Positions 1-7,641 of a DNA stretch of 22,852 nt are shown one piece after another. The stretch's first letter is position 1. The number at the start of each line of letters is the position of its first letter. The stretch comes from an uncultured Leptotrichia sp. (GTDB lineage Bacteria > Fusobacteriota > Fusobacteriia > Fusobacteriales > Leptotrichiaceae). The stretch covers positions 1-22,852 of the forward strand of contig CALEXX010000018.1 of NCBI GenBank assembly GCA_937925095.1. Reading direction: 5' to 3'. Under the pieces are notes generated by a model, which searched no databases, was not told the origin of the DNA, and saw only the letters and a program-made list of their open reading frames with translations. A program made the translations under genes and the position numbers.

Positions 1-1533
1 ATTTATTGTTATATCAGAAGTATTATTTCCATATATTTCTAATTTTCCTTCATCTATTGTTGTATTTCCCATATAGCTGTTATTTCCTGTTAATATTAGT
101 GTTCCATTCCCTGATTTTAGAAGTCCTGCATCTCCACTGATATCATTTTCAAAAAATGATGTTACGGAATTTCCGATATTAGCATTAAATTGTCCTTTTA
201 ATCCGGCATTTGATGCTCTTTCTCCTACAATAAGGATACTATTGAACTGAGCAGGACCTTTTAATGCTTTTGTTTCATCAAGAAGTCCCCATCCAAATAT
301 AGTATCTACTCCCGGTTGCCCTAAATCCTTTGCAGTTGTCAGCAGTGTCTGTTTTAATTCATGTCCTGTCATCCATGGGAATTTTTCCTGTACCTTAGCT
401 GCCGTAGCTGTCACTCTTGGTGTTGCAAATGATGACCCATAAGAAGAACACATTTCCAATTCACAATTTCCATTTGCAGAAATTGACCACCACATAGCTG
501 CTCCGGCTCTTGCAAGATGCGGATTATATTCTGTTCCATCAGGTTTTACTCCTACTACTGCAATCCATCCTTTATGAAGTTCAGAAATATATGCTGGCAT
601 TCCAGCCTGAATTGTCGGTGCATTATATGTTTTTCTTCCACCACCTTCAATAGCAGTTGTATTTCCTGCAGCCCAGATAAACAGTGCTCCATTGTTTACT
701 GCCTTTTTATAGAAATCATTCAATTCATCTATTCTTCTATCAAGAACATCTATAGTACTTTCTCTTTCCCTTAATACACCTGGTCTTAAAGGCTGTTTGT
801 AATTTTTTGAATTATAATCAGAAAACTCAACCGCTGTCCCAAAAGACTGGTTAAATATTCTTACTCCACTATTATAAAGTTCTTCATATTTACTTTTATC
901 TGCTACTAAGTTACCACCTGATTCTCCAAAGCTGACACCATAAACTGAAGCTCCTTTTGCACCATTTCCGTTTCTTCCTGCTAAGATTGTTGCAACTGTA
1001 AGTCCATGTTCACTTCCATTTAATGAGCTGTCAGGTCCCAGAGTCTTACCTACGGCAGTCATTCTACTTCCAAACTCATCATTAATTACTTGGGCGAAAG
1101 TTTCCCCTTCAAGAAATCCACCATTAACTAATTTTGCATGTAATTCTTTAGTTTTTGCATTTCCACTTAAGAAGTCACTATCCAGAACTCCTACTTTAAC
1201 TCCTTGCCCTGTAGTTTCTCTTGAATCAACAGGTTTAGCAAAAGGGTTATCTGCTGCAGGCGTCTGAGGTACCACTGCTGGTGCAGGTGCTGGATTTTGT
1301 GGCTGTACAGCCTGTCCATTATTGTTCCCATTATTTGTTCCATTTGCATTTCCTATCCCAGTATTTATATTTCCTGCATCTGCACTTATATTTCCATTAC
1401 CCGTATTTGTATTTCCTGGAGTAGGCATTACCGGAGTTGCCGATGTTGTCTGTGGAGCAGAACCTCCACCTCCGCCTCCACCACAGCTGGCTAGGACTGA
1501 TATTAAACTTATTAACAATATTATTTTCTTCAT
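1..1533 (-). CDS. Subtilisin-like (S8) serine protease autotransporter, lipidated, 3'-truncated by window edge
   Basis: The frame is open from the ATG at 1533 to the window edge: 511 codons without a stop. A hydrophobic signal ends in a lipobox (LASC, Cys17), followed directly by seven glycines and a Gly/Asn/Pro-rich linker to about residue 95. The S8 catalytic triad is visible: Asp118 in GVLDSDF, His176 in GSEHGLTVAT, Ser368 in GSSFATP (usually GTSFATP), plus oxyanion Asn291 in WAAGN. Residues about 473-501 (GNGTLILTGNNSY...TIDEGKLEIYG) match the autotransporter-associated beta-strand repeat that opens a beta-helical passenger. Expected role, from the family: surface-displayed or released protease that processes host or self surface proteins. 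A lipidated subtilase autotransporter resembles Neisseria NalP in plan. The C-terminal barrel lies outside the window, so secretion type is inferred. The SD GAGGAAG lies 4-5 nt before the ATG. Confidence 0.9.
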   Translation of the reverse strand, partial: MKKIILLISLISVLASCGGGGGGGSAPQTTSATPVMPTPGNTNTGNGNISADAGNINTGIGNANGTNNGNNNGQAVQPQNPAPAPAVVPQTPAADNPFAKPVDSRETTGQGVKVGVLDSDFLSGNAKTKELHAKLVNGGFLEGETFAQVINDEFGSRMTAVGKTLGPDSSLNGSEHGLTVATILAGRNGNGAKGASVYGVSFGESGGNLVADKSKYEELYNSGVRIFNQSFGTAVEFSDYNSKNYKQPLRPGVLRERESTIDVLDRRIDELNDFYKKAVNNGALFIWAAGNTTAIEGGGRKTYNAPTIQAGMPAYISELHKGWIAVVGVKPDGTEYNPHLARAGAAMWWSISANGNCELEMCSSYGSSFATPRVTATAAKVQEKFPWMTGHELKQTLLTTAKDLGQPGVDTIFGWGLLDETKALKGPAQFNSILIVGERASNAGLKGQFNANIGNSVTSFFENDISGDAGLLKSGNGTLILTGNNSYMGNTTIDEGKLEIYGNNTSDITIN

Positions 1534-1638
1534 TTCTTCCTCATTTCGTATTCTTTTTTGTTCTTCATATTTTGAGACAGCCCCATTTTAAATGTTATTT
1601 TACTATAAACATTTTTTTATCACTTTTTTCATATTTTG

Positions 1639-1667
1639 ATAATAGAATCTTCCTTTATCAAAAACAA
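1639..1667 (-). promoter_or_regulatory. Putative sigma70-type promoter of the autotransporter gene
   Basis: On the minus strand there is TTGTTT (1667-1662), a 17-bp spacer and TATTAT (1644-1639), about 105 bases before the start codon. No convincing intrinsic terminator separates rho from this gene, so read-through is also possible. The rest of the 214-bp gap holds a weak 7-bp inverted repeat (1590-1596 with 1608-1614) and an IS-end-like motif (1567-1587). Confidence 0.45.
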
Positions 1668-1747
1668 TCGTTTTTAAAAGAAAGATTCATTTATTTCAAT
1701 TTAATTTTTTTCTAAACTAATATTATTCTTAAAAGTTAGAATTTCAT

Positions 1748-3349
1748 TTATTTCTTAGCTGGACTTTTAGAATATAGATCTTCCAGCAGTTCTTCATTGT
1801 TTTTGTAACTTCTTATAAGTTCGATAAGTCTTTTCAGCCCCTCAACTTCCGACATCTGGTTAAGTTCTCTTCTGAGACGCCATATTTTTTCAAGCTTATC
1901 TTTAGGAATTAAAAGTTCTTCCCTTCTTGTTCCACTTTTCAGCACATCCATTGCCGGGAATATTCTAAGCTGTTCCAATGCCCTGCTTAAAATAATTTCC
2001 ATATTTCCTGTTCCTTTAAATTCCTCAAAAATTACATCATCCATCTTACTTCCAGTTTCAATAAGTGCTGTGGCAATTATAGTCAAACTTCCACCATTTT
2101 TTATATTTCTTGCCGCTCCTAAAAATCTCTTTGGATAGTATAAGGCATTCGGATCTATTCCTCCTGATATCAGCTTACCACTTGAAGGGATTGTAATGTT
2201 ATAAGATCTGGCAAGTCTGGTAAGACTGTCCATCAGAATTAATATATCCTTCCCTCGTTCCACTTCCCTTTTTGCCATTTCCAGTACATTTTCTGTAACT
2301 TGGGTATGGACATTGGGATTTTCATCGAATGTTGCTGCATAAACTTCCGCTTCCTTTACATTTTCCTTTATATCAGTAACTTCTTCCGGTCTTTCATCTA
2401 TAAGTAAAATCCACACATCAATTTCAGGATTGTATTTTATTATGTCATTTGCCAGAGTTGACAGAAGTACTGTTTTTCCTGCTTTAGGCGGAGCAACAAT
2501 AAGTCCTCTCTGTCCTTTTCCAATTGGCGAAATAAGGTCTATTATTCTTGATGAGATTTCTCCGCTTCCAAGATTTATTTTCTTATCAGGATATGAAGGA
2601 ATCAAATCGTCAAAGAATGGACGTTCCAATGATTTATCAGGCAAATCTCCATTTACAAGCAATACTTTTAATATACCGTAGTTTCTTTCTGTCCCTATTG
2701 GAACCCTCAGTTCTCCAAATACTATATCTTCATTTCTAAGGAAAAATCTCTTTATCTGTGATATTGAAACATATACATCCGGTCCGATAGTTGTTTCCCT
2801 AAGGAATCCAAAGCTTCCTTCTCCCATTATGTCAAGTTTTCCATATCCGTAAGTTTTTCCAATTTCCTTCCCTTTCTCAATAAGCACTGCATTTACAAGA
2901 TCATACTTTGTCATTACGGAAAAGTTAGGAATATTGTACTCCTTAGCCATTTTTTTCAAATTTGTGACATTTGTATTCAGTATTTCTTTTATAAGTTTCT
3001 CTTCATTTTGCTGACTTTCATCAGTGTATTTCTCATTTTTTTCATAGTTTGCTGTTCTTTCAGAATCTCTTTCATTTCTTTCTACTTTTTCTATTTCTTT
3101 TACTTCTTTTTTTATACTTCCTTCTCCTTCTTTTTCTTCTTTACCTTTTCTTTCCATCTGCTTCTCATCTATGTCATTTAAATTCTCTAGTTCTTCCTGC
3201 TTTTCAGCCTTTGGCTTTCTTCCTCTCTTTTTAACTTCTTTTATTTCTACAGTAGAAGTTTCTTTTTTTACATTTTCTGTTTCTTCAGTATTTTCCTCGG
3301 TCTTTTTCTTTCTTCCACGTTTTTTTACTTCTTTTACATTCTCACTCAT
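1748..3349 (-). CDS. rho: Transcription termination factor Rho with long charged N-terminal extension
   Basis: 533 residues, against about 420 for E. coli Rho. Rho is a hexameric RNA-dependent ATPase that strips RNA polymerase from transcripts. Visible order: a Lys/Glu-rich, probably disordered extension (1-117) with two near-identical blocks, EVKKRGRKKK (7-16) and EVKKRGRKPK (38-47); a Rho_N SAP-like helical domain (about 118-157); a cold-shock-like RNA-binding fold (about 170-235, GEGSFGFLR); then the RecA-type core with Walker A APPKAGKT (286-293), LLIDERPEEVTD (316-327), Walker B ILILMD (369-374), and the Q-loop/R-loop region including FKGTGNM and the arginine-finger segment SGTRREELL. 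Its ATG abuts the miaB stop codon, and its SD GGAGGA is formed by the last miaB codons, so the two are almost surely one operon with coupled translation. Confidence 0.97.
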   Translation of the reverse strand: MSENVKEVKKRGRKKKTEENTEETENVKKETSTVEIKEVKKRGRKPKAEKQEELENLNDIDEKQMERKGKEEKEGEGSIKKEVKEIEKVERNERDSERTANYEKNEKYTDESQQNEEKLIKEILNTNVTNLKKMAKEYNIPNFSVMTKYDLVNAVLIEKGKEIGKTYGYGKLDIMGEGSFGFLRETTIGPDVYVSISQIKRFFLRNEDIVFGELRVPIGTERNYGILKVLLVNGDLPDKSLERPFFDDLIPSYPDKKINLGSGEISSRIIDLISPIGKGQRGLIVAPPKAGKTVLLSTLANDIIKYNPEIDVWILLIDERPEEVTDIKENVKEAEVYAATFDENPNVHTQVTENVLEMAKREVERGKDILILMDSLTRLARSYNITIPSSGKLISGGIDPNALYYPKRFLGAARNIKNGGSLTIIATALIETGSKMDDVIFEEFKGTGNMEIILSRALEQLRIFPAMDVLKSGTRREELLIPKDKLEKIWRLRRELNQMSEVEGLKRLIELIRSYKNNEELLEDLYSKSPAKK

Positions 3350-4675
3350 TTATTCCTCCAATTCTCCGTATAGTGTCCATGTTTTTGCTTCATATATTCT
3401 TGTATTCACGAATTTCCCTTTTAAATCTGTCCTATCACTTTTAAACAGTACGATTTTATGAGTTGACGTTCTTCCAGTCAGCATTTCAGGATTTTTTCTG
3501 CTTGGCCCTTCTACAAGTACTTTTACCGTCTTCCCTAAATATTTCTGGCTTTCCTCCTTTGCCTTATAATTTTGAAGACGCATTAACTGCTGAAGCCTTT
3601 CACTTTTCACCTGTTCATCCACCTGTTCTTCCATTGTAGCAGCCGGAGTACCGCTTCTCTTGGAATACATAAACATAAAAGCATTTTCAAAACCTACTTC
3701 ATTTACTACATCCATTGTATCCTGAAAATCCTCATCCGTTTCTCCTGGGAATCCTACAATTATATCAGTTGTCAGACCTATATCGGGTATTTTTTCTTTA
3801 ATTTTCTTTGCCAGAGTTATGAATTCTTCCTTTGTGTAACCTCTGTTCATTGCATTCAATATTTTAGTCGAACCTGATTGAAGTGGTAAGTGTAACATTC
3901 TTGCTATTTTAGAATTGTCTGCTATTGCTTCTATTACTTCATCTGTGAAATCTTTAGGATGTGGCGAAACATATTTTATCCAGAAATCCCCTTCTATCTT
4001 GGCACTTTCCCTAAGCAGTTTTGCAAAATTATCTGTTTCATCTGCCAGGTCACTGCCATATGAGTTGACATTCTGTCCTAAAAACAGTATCTCCTTGTAT
4101 CCTTTTTCCGTATATTTTTTTACATCCTGAACTACCTCATGTAACGGAACGGATCTTTCCATTCCCCTTACATAAGGGACTATGCAGAAGGTACAGTAAT
4201 TATTACATCCATATGTTATTGAAATTGAAGCCACTATATCATCACCAAAATCAGCGTCCACCCTCTTAGGTAATTCATCTTCATCTTCAACCATAACTAT
4301 GTGTACATCTTCACCTTTTTCAAGCCTTTCAATTATATCCGGTATTCTTCCTATATTCTGATTACCAAGGACTAAATCTACATAAGGAGTTTTCTTTATA
4401 AACTCGTCCCTTACTTCCTGGGCAAGACAACCTGTTACACCAATAATCATCTTACCATTCTTTTTTTCCTTAAGCCTTTTAAGATCCCCCAGTTTCCCGT
4501 ATACTTTTACAGCTGCTCCTTCCCTTACTGTACATGTATTCAGGAATACAAGATCGGAATCATCTATGTCATCTACTATTTCATAACCCATTGTCTGCAG
4601 AATCTGTTTCATTTTAGCACTTTCATTGACATTCATCTGACATCCATAAGTTATAACTGTTGCTTTTTTACTCAC
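3350..4675 (-). CDS. miaB: tRNA-2-methylthio-N6-(dimethylallyl)adenosine synthase MiaB
   Basis: Radical-SAM methylthiotransferase that adds the 2-methylthio group to i6A37 of tRNAs reading UNN codons. 441 residues, the normal length. The N-terminal UPF0004 domain carries Cys12, Cys48 and Cys83 for the auxiliary [4Fe-4S] cluster. The radical-SAM cluster motif is GCNNYCTFC (Cys157, Cys161, Cys164) followed by IVPYVRGMERS, which favours MiaB over MtaB or RimO. A C-terminal TRAM domain spans about 378-438. The start is a GTG (4675) with SD AAGGAG 7 nt upstream; the nearby upstream ATG is in another frame. First gene of the miaB-rho pair. Confidence 0.96.
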   Translation of the reverse strand: MSKKATVITYGCQMNVNESAKMKQILQTMGYEIVDDIDDSDLVFLNTCTVREGAAVKVYGKLGDLKRLKEKKNGKMIIGVTGCLAQEVRDEFIKKTPYVDLVLGNQNIGRIPDIIERLEKGEDVHIVMVEDEDELPKRVDADFGDDIVASISITYGCNNYCTFCIVPYVRGMERSVPLHEVVQDVKKYTEKGYKEILFLGQNVNSYGSDLADETDNFAKLLRESAKIEGDFWIKYVSPHPKDFTDEVIEAIADNSKIARMLHLPLQSGSTKILNAMNRGYTKEEFITLAKKIKEKIPDIGLTTDIIVGFPGETDEDFQDTMDVVNEVGFENAFMFMYSKRSGTPAATMEEQVDEQVKSERLQQLMRLQNYKAKEESQKYLGKTVKVLVEGPSRKNPEMLTGRTSTHKIVLFKSDRTDLKGKFVNTRIYEAKTWTLYGELEE

Positions 4676-4719
4676 TTAATCTCTCCTTTTTCATATCTTG
4701 CTTTTTACTCGTATGTTGC

Positions 4720-4728
4720 ATTATAGCA
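4720..4728 (-). promoter_or_regulatory. Extended -10 promoter of miaB-rho
   Basis: Minus strand TGC-TATAAT (4728-4720) is a perfect -10 with the TGn extension; no good -35 is visible at 16-18 bp. It lies about 45 bp before the miaB GTG and starts right after the T-tract of the terminator of the upstream transcription unit, so the two units are tightly packed. Confidence 0.55.
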
Positions 4729-4736
4729 CAATTTTC

Positions 4737-4773
4737 TGAATAATAAAAGACTAGAGTTTATATCCTCTAGTCT
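4737..4773 (-). terminator. Intrinsic terminator after the fabG-RNase HI-exported protein unit
   Basis: A perfect 9-bp stem, AGACTAGAG (4748-4756) with CTCTAGTCT (4765-4773), and an 8-nt loop. On the minus strand it is followed by TTTTATTATT. It sits 68 bp downstream of the stop of the 122-residue protein. Confidence 0.8.
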
Positions 4774-4840
4774 ATAATATTATACAGATATTTTTATTTG
4801 TATATACTTAATTTTTACATATCATTTCATGATTTAAAAA

Positions 4841-5209
4841 TTAATTTCCAAGTTCAAAAGTATTTACAGGAAGTTTGTATTCAGGAATTCTATAATTAAT
4901 TATTCTGTCAACTGTCAAAATTCCATTAGACACTCTTCCTGAAACAGTTAATGTAATTATATCCTCATCTGTTACTCCGTAATTTTGTCCTATTGAATTG
5001 TAAACGAGATCCAATGTTCCAGAATTATCATTCAGCTGATAATATAAAGTTTTATCTTTAAAAACCAGATTGTCTTTTTTATACGTGAATGTATTTGTAG
5101 ATTTAACATATTCTCCCGTATAAACTTTGCTTGTAATTTTTGTCTTTTTTGCTGAGTAGCTTACAAACGCCATTGTCATTATTAGCAAAAATAATACCAT
5201 TTTTTTCAT
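4841..5209 (-). CDS. Small exported protein of unknown function (122 aa)
   Basis: I do not recognise the family. Residues 1-19 are a Sec signal peptide (MKK, hydrophobic stretch, likely cleavage after SYSA); there is no lipobox Cys. The mature part (about 103 residues) is rich in Thr, Lys, Tyr and alternating hydrophobics, which suggests a small all-beta periplasmic or outer-membrane-associated protein. No cysteines, no obvious catalytic motif. The SD GGAGG is 8 nt before ATG. It starts 17 bp after the RNase HI stop and is followed by an intrinsic terminator, so it is the last gene of that unit. Its role cannot be inferred from the housekeeping neighbours. Confidence 0.8.
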   Translation of the reverse strand: MKKMVLFLLIMTMAFVSYSAKKTKITSKVYTGEYVKSTNTFTYKKDNLVFKDKTLYYQLNDNSGTLDLVYNSIGQNYGVTDEDIITLTVSGRVSNGILTVDRIINYRIPEYKLPVNTFELGN

Positions 5210-5226
5210 TTAAAAAACCTCCATTT

Positions 5227-5862
5227 TTATTTATGAAATCCTAAATCTGCCGGATTTACATCTCCTGAAATTTTTTTTACTGTTCCACCATTTTTTTCAA
5301 ATTCTGTTCTAAGCAGGGTCACTTTTTTTATCAGCTCCACTGTATCCTTTTCCAGCCCATCTGAATTATATCTTCCTCTTGACCAGTATTCTATGACAAG
5401 GTTGCTGTCTCCACAAATGACCTTTATATTATTTTTTTTTGCATATTTCAATGCCGCAAACAATCCTGTAAGTTCACCGAAATTATTTGTTCTTCCGTCA
5501 GATAACTTGTAGTTACCATATTCATTTATTTTTGAAGCTTCAAGTATTTCATATAATAATGAATTACCGTCATAATCTGTAAGCCTTACTTCAACTCCTT
5601 CACCCCTTCCGGTTCCGGCATCAAAGTAAATCCCATCCTTTTCAAGCTCTAAAAATAAGTTCTCATTTTTCTTTTCTTTTTTTTCATATTCTGCACCTGA
5701 CCTCAGCCATTCCTGAGCTTCTTTCTCACTCTTAAATGACTTATATCTGGCTTTTTTACCTTTTACCTTCTGTTCACATTCATTCCAGGTATAAAATATC
5801 CCGCTTTCCTGACTATCCAAAAGATAATAGGCATATATTTTGCTTTTTTTCAGTCCTGACAT
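5227..5862 (-). CDS. Ribonuclease HI with N-terminal viroplasmin (RNA/DNA hybrid-binding) domain
   Basis: 211 residues. Residues about 7-57 (KIYAYYLLDSQESGIFYTWNECEQ...) form the caulimovirus viroplasmin/hybrid-binding domain seen at the N-terminus of eukaryotic RNase H1 and some bacterial RNases HI. The rest is a divergent RNase H fold. Probable metal-binding acids: Asp81 (YFDAGTGRG), Glu130 (NNFGELTG), Asp152 (CGDSNLV) and Asp206 (NPADLGFHK). It cleaves RNA in RNA-DNA hybrids, removing primers or R-loops. It starts 20 bp after the fabG stop. No SD lies at normal distance: the only GGAGGA is inside the fabG 3' end (5895-5900), separated by an AT-only hairpin described separately. Confidence 0.88.
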   Translation of the reverse strand: MSGLKKSKIYAYYLLDSQESGIFYTWNECEQKVKGKKARYKSFKSEKEAQEWLRSGAEYEKKEKKNENLFLELEKDGIYFDAGTGRGEGVEVRLTDYDGNSLLYEILEASKINEYGNYKLSDGRTNNFGELTGLFAALKYAKKNNIKVICGDSNLVIEYWSRGRYNSDGLEKDTVELIKKVTLLRTEFEKNGGTVKKISGDVNPADLGFHK

Positions 5863-5900
5863 AATTTTCTAAATTTATAAAATTATAAATTTAATCCTCC
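5863..5900 (-). promoter_or_regulatory. Hairpin between SD and start codon of the RNase HI gene
   Basis: On the minus strand GGAGGA (5900-5895) is followed by one base, then TAAATTTATAA (5893-5883), two bases and its perfect complement TTATAAATTTA (5880-5870), then 7 nt to the ATG at 5862. If the 24-nt hairpin forms, the SD lies 8 nt from the AUG; unfolded it is 32 nt away. The fabG stop codon (5885-5883) is in the 5' arm, so ribosomes finishing fabG would melt it. Caveat: GGAGGA also encodes the conserved Gly-Gly near the FabG C-terminus and the stem is all A-U. Confidence 0.5.
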
Positions 5901-6593
5901 GTCTACTCTTAATACCTGACCTGTTATAAATTTAGACATATCACTTGCAAGGAATAATGCCGCATCAGCTACATCTTCCGCATCTCCCATTTTCTTAAGA
6001 GGTGTGTTTTCTAAAACAGATTCCACAAGCTTTTCAGGTAATACATGTGTCATGTCTGTTTTAATAAATCCAGGTGCTATTGCATTGGCTCTCAGATTCT
6101 TTTTTCCAAATTCCTTTGCCCATGTTTTAGCCATTGCTATAACTCCACCCTTTGAAGCTGCATAGTTTGTCTGCCCTGCATTACCGTCAACTCCTACAAC
6201 TGAAGCCATATTAATTACACTTGCCCCTTTACTTTTAAGCAGTAAGGAAACAAATCCCTGCATCATATTGTAAACACCTTTTAAATTTATGTCAATTAAT
6301 AAATCCCAGTCATCTTCCTTCATTCTTTGAAGTAAAGAATCTCTTGTGATTCCTGCATTGTTTACTAATATATCAAGTTTTCCGTATTTTTCCTTTACCA
6401 TTGCTGCAAGTTCCTTTATGTTTTCCCTGTCAGTTACATTCAGTTTTACATGCGTAACATTTTCATGAGTATAATCAGCATCTATTAAGTCTCCTGAAAT
6501 AACTGTAGCACCATTTTCAGCATACTTTAAAACTATTTCTTTTCCAATTCCTCTTGCTCCACCTGTTACCAAAGCTATTTTTCCTTTTAACAT
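5883..6593 (-). CDS. fabG: 3-oxoacyl-ACP reductase FabG (classical SDR)
   Basis: 236 residues, normal length. FabG reduces 3-ketoacyl-ACP in fatty acid elongation. Motifs: cofactor-binding TGGARGIG (10-17), NNAG (78-81), Asn103, and the catalytic Ser131, Tyr144 and Lys148 (YAASK), with PGFIKTDM and the C-terminal VDGGLNL. The residue after beta-2 is acidic (Asp35 in ISGDLID), which in SDRs usually favours NAD(H) over NADP(H). The gene stands away from any other fab gene, so another acyl or hydroxy-substrate SDR remains possible, but the whole sequence reads as FabG. The SD AAAGG is about 11 nt upstream. A TATAAT lies in the 74-bp gap before it, but with no clear -35. Confidence 0.88.
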   Translation of the reverse strand: MLKGKIALVTGGARGIGKEIVLKYAENGATVISGDLIDADYTHENVTHVKLNVTDRENIKELAAMVKEKYGKLDILVNNAGITRDSLLQRMKEDDWDLLIDINLKGVYNMMQGFVSLLLKSKGASVINMASVVGVDGNAGQTNYAASKGGVIAMAKTWAKEFGKKNLRANAIAPGFIKTDMTHVLPEKLVESVLENTPLKKMGDAEDVADAALFLASDMSKFITGQVLRVDGGLNL

Positions 6594-6667
6594 ACTGTCC
6601 GCCTTTCAATAATTATTTTATATCAATTACAATTATAGCAGATATAATTTTATTTTATCTTTTCATA

Positions 6668-7570
6668 CTATTTTGCAACTTCCAGTTTTACTCTTGTAAC
6701 ACCTTTGCTTGTACTTGCTATTCTTGAAAAAGCCACCTTACTTAAGTCTATTACCCTTCCTTTTGAATAAGGTCCTCTGTCGTTGATTCTTACTACAACT
6801 GATTTGCCGTTATCCAGATTAGTAACTTTTACCTTTGTTCCGAAAGGTAATGTCTTATGTGCCGCAGTCAGGCTGTTTTCATTGAAGATTTCACCATTTG
6901 CAGTTTTCTTTCCATGCCAGCTTCCTCCATAATATGAAGCCATTCCAGTCTGAAAATGTGTATATCTCTCACGTTCTTCAATTACCTTTTCAAATGTATC
7001 CGCCACTGCCTCATTTTTTGAGTTTACATTCAGATTTTCTTCCTTGTTCTGATATATTGTATTCAAGTTTGTAACCATAACGGATCCCTGACTTGCTTTT
7101 TCTTTTTCCACTGTCACTTCTGCAGCATTTTTTGTTTCTTCCCATGAAGAGGATGCAACTGTGCTAGTAACTCTTCTTGGTCTAGTTGTTTCAGTTTCTC
7201 TACTTCTAGTAGTCGCTGTTTTTGTTTCCTTTGTACTTTTGGTACTCTTTGTACTTACTGTACCTTTTTTGGTTTCTTTACTTGATGTATTTTTATTTTT
7301 TGTAGTGTTGTTCTTAGAATTTTTACTATTGACTGTACCTTTTTTTGATTCTGTTTTAGAACCAGTATTTCTTTTATTTTCGGTATTCTTATTATCCTTC
7401 GTTTCCTTTTTAGCATTCGCATTTTTTGAAGTTGAAGTTGACTTTTTTGTAGAAGCTGTTTTTGTAGCAGTCGTCTTCGCCTTCGATGTTTTTTTAGTAT
7501 TTGACCCTGTTGCTGCGAATAAAGAAACAGATATTGTCAGTCCTATGCAAAAAAACACTGTTTTTTTCAT
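6668..7570 (-). CDS. rlpA: RlpA-like septal lytic transglycosylase with long Lys/Thr/Ser linker
   Basis: Start set at 7570 (MKKTVFF...), 7 nt after a strong GGAGGA; an ATG five codons upstream overlaps that SD and is rejected. 300 residues. A signal peptide (1-20, cleavage near LFAA) is followed by a low-complexity Lys/Thr/Ser/Asn segment (about 22-135), a spacer, and a C-terminal double-psi beta-barrel (about 205-300). Residues matching RlpA catalysis are His238 (AAHKTLPFGT) and Asp264 (RINDRGPY), with SYYGGSWHGKKTANGE at the entry of the barrel. RlpA cleaves naked glycan strands at the septum. There is no SPOR domain and no lipobox, so septal targeting would have to come from elsewhere; the basic linker may bind wall polymers. 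It has its own promoter. Confidence 0.88.
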   Translation of the reverse strand: MKKTVFFCIGLTISVSLFAATGSNTKKTSKAKTTATKTASTKKSTSTSKNANAKKETKDNKNTENKRNTGSKTESKKGTVNSKNSKNNTTKNKNTSSKETKKGTVSTKSTKSTKETKTATTRSRETETTRPRRVTSTVASSSWEETKNAAEVTVEKEKASQGSVMVTNLNTIYQNKEENLNVNSKNEAVADTFEKVIEERERYTHFQTGMASYYGGSWHGKKTANGEIFNENSLTAAHKTLPFGTKVKVTNLDNGKSVVVRINDRGPYSKGRVIDLSKVAFSRIASTSKGVTRVKLEVAK

Positions 7571-7601
7571 ATAAATATCCTCCATCCTTAAAATCTGTAA
7601 T

Positions 7602-7610
7602 ATTATATCA
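7602..7610 (-). promoter_or_regulatory. Extended -10 promoter of rlpA
   Basis: Minus strand TGA-TATAAT (7610-7602) gives a perfect -10 with the TGn extension, about 32 bp before the rlpA ATG. The -35 region is weak. It lies in the 71-bp gap after the deacetylase gene, where no intrinsic terminator with a U-tract is visible. Confidence 0.6.
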
Positions 7611-7641
7611 CAAGTGTTTCGTTTGCATACTTAGACTAAAC

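Noticed and set aside
1297..1715. Short plus-strand frames upstream of the autotransporter
   Set aside because: They run across the reverse of the Gly/Asn linker, signal peptide and promoter of a convincing minus-strand gene.
3049..3461. Leu/Phe/Ser-rich plus-strand frames
   Set aside because: Antisense to the Lys/Glu-rich Rho extension and the miaB end; compositional shadows.
7161..7574. Long plus-strand open frame rich in Val/Leu/Phe
   Set aside because: It is antisense to the Lys/Thr/Ser repeat part of rlpA; low-complexity coding makes a hydrophobic shadow frame. No SD.
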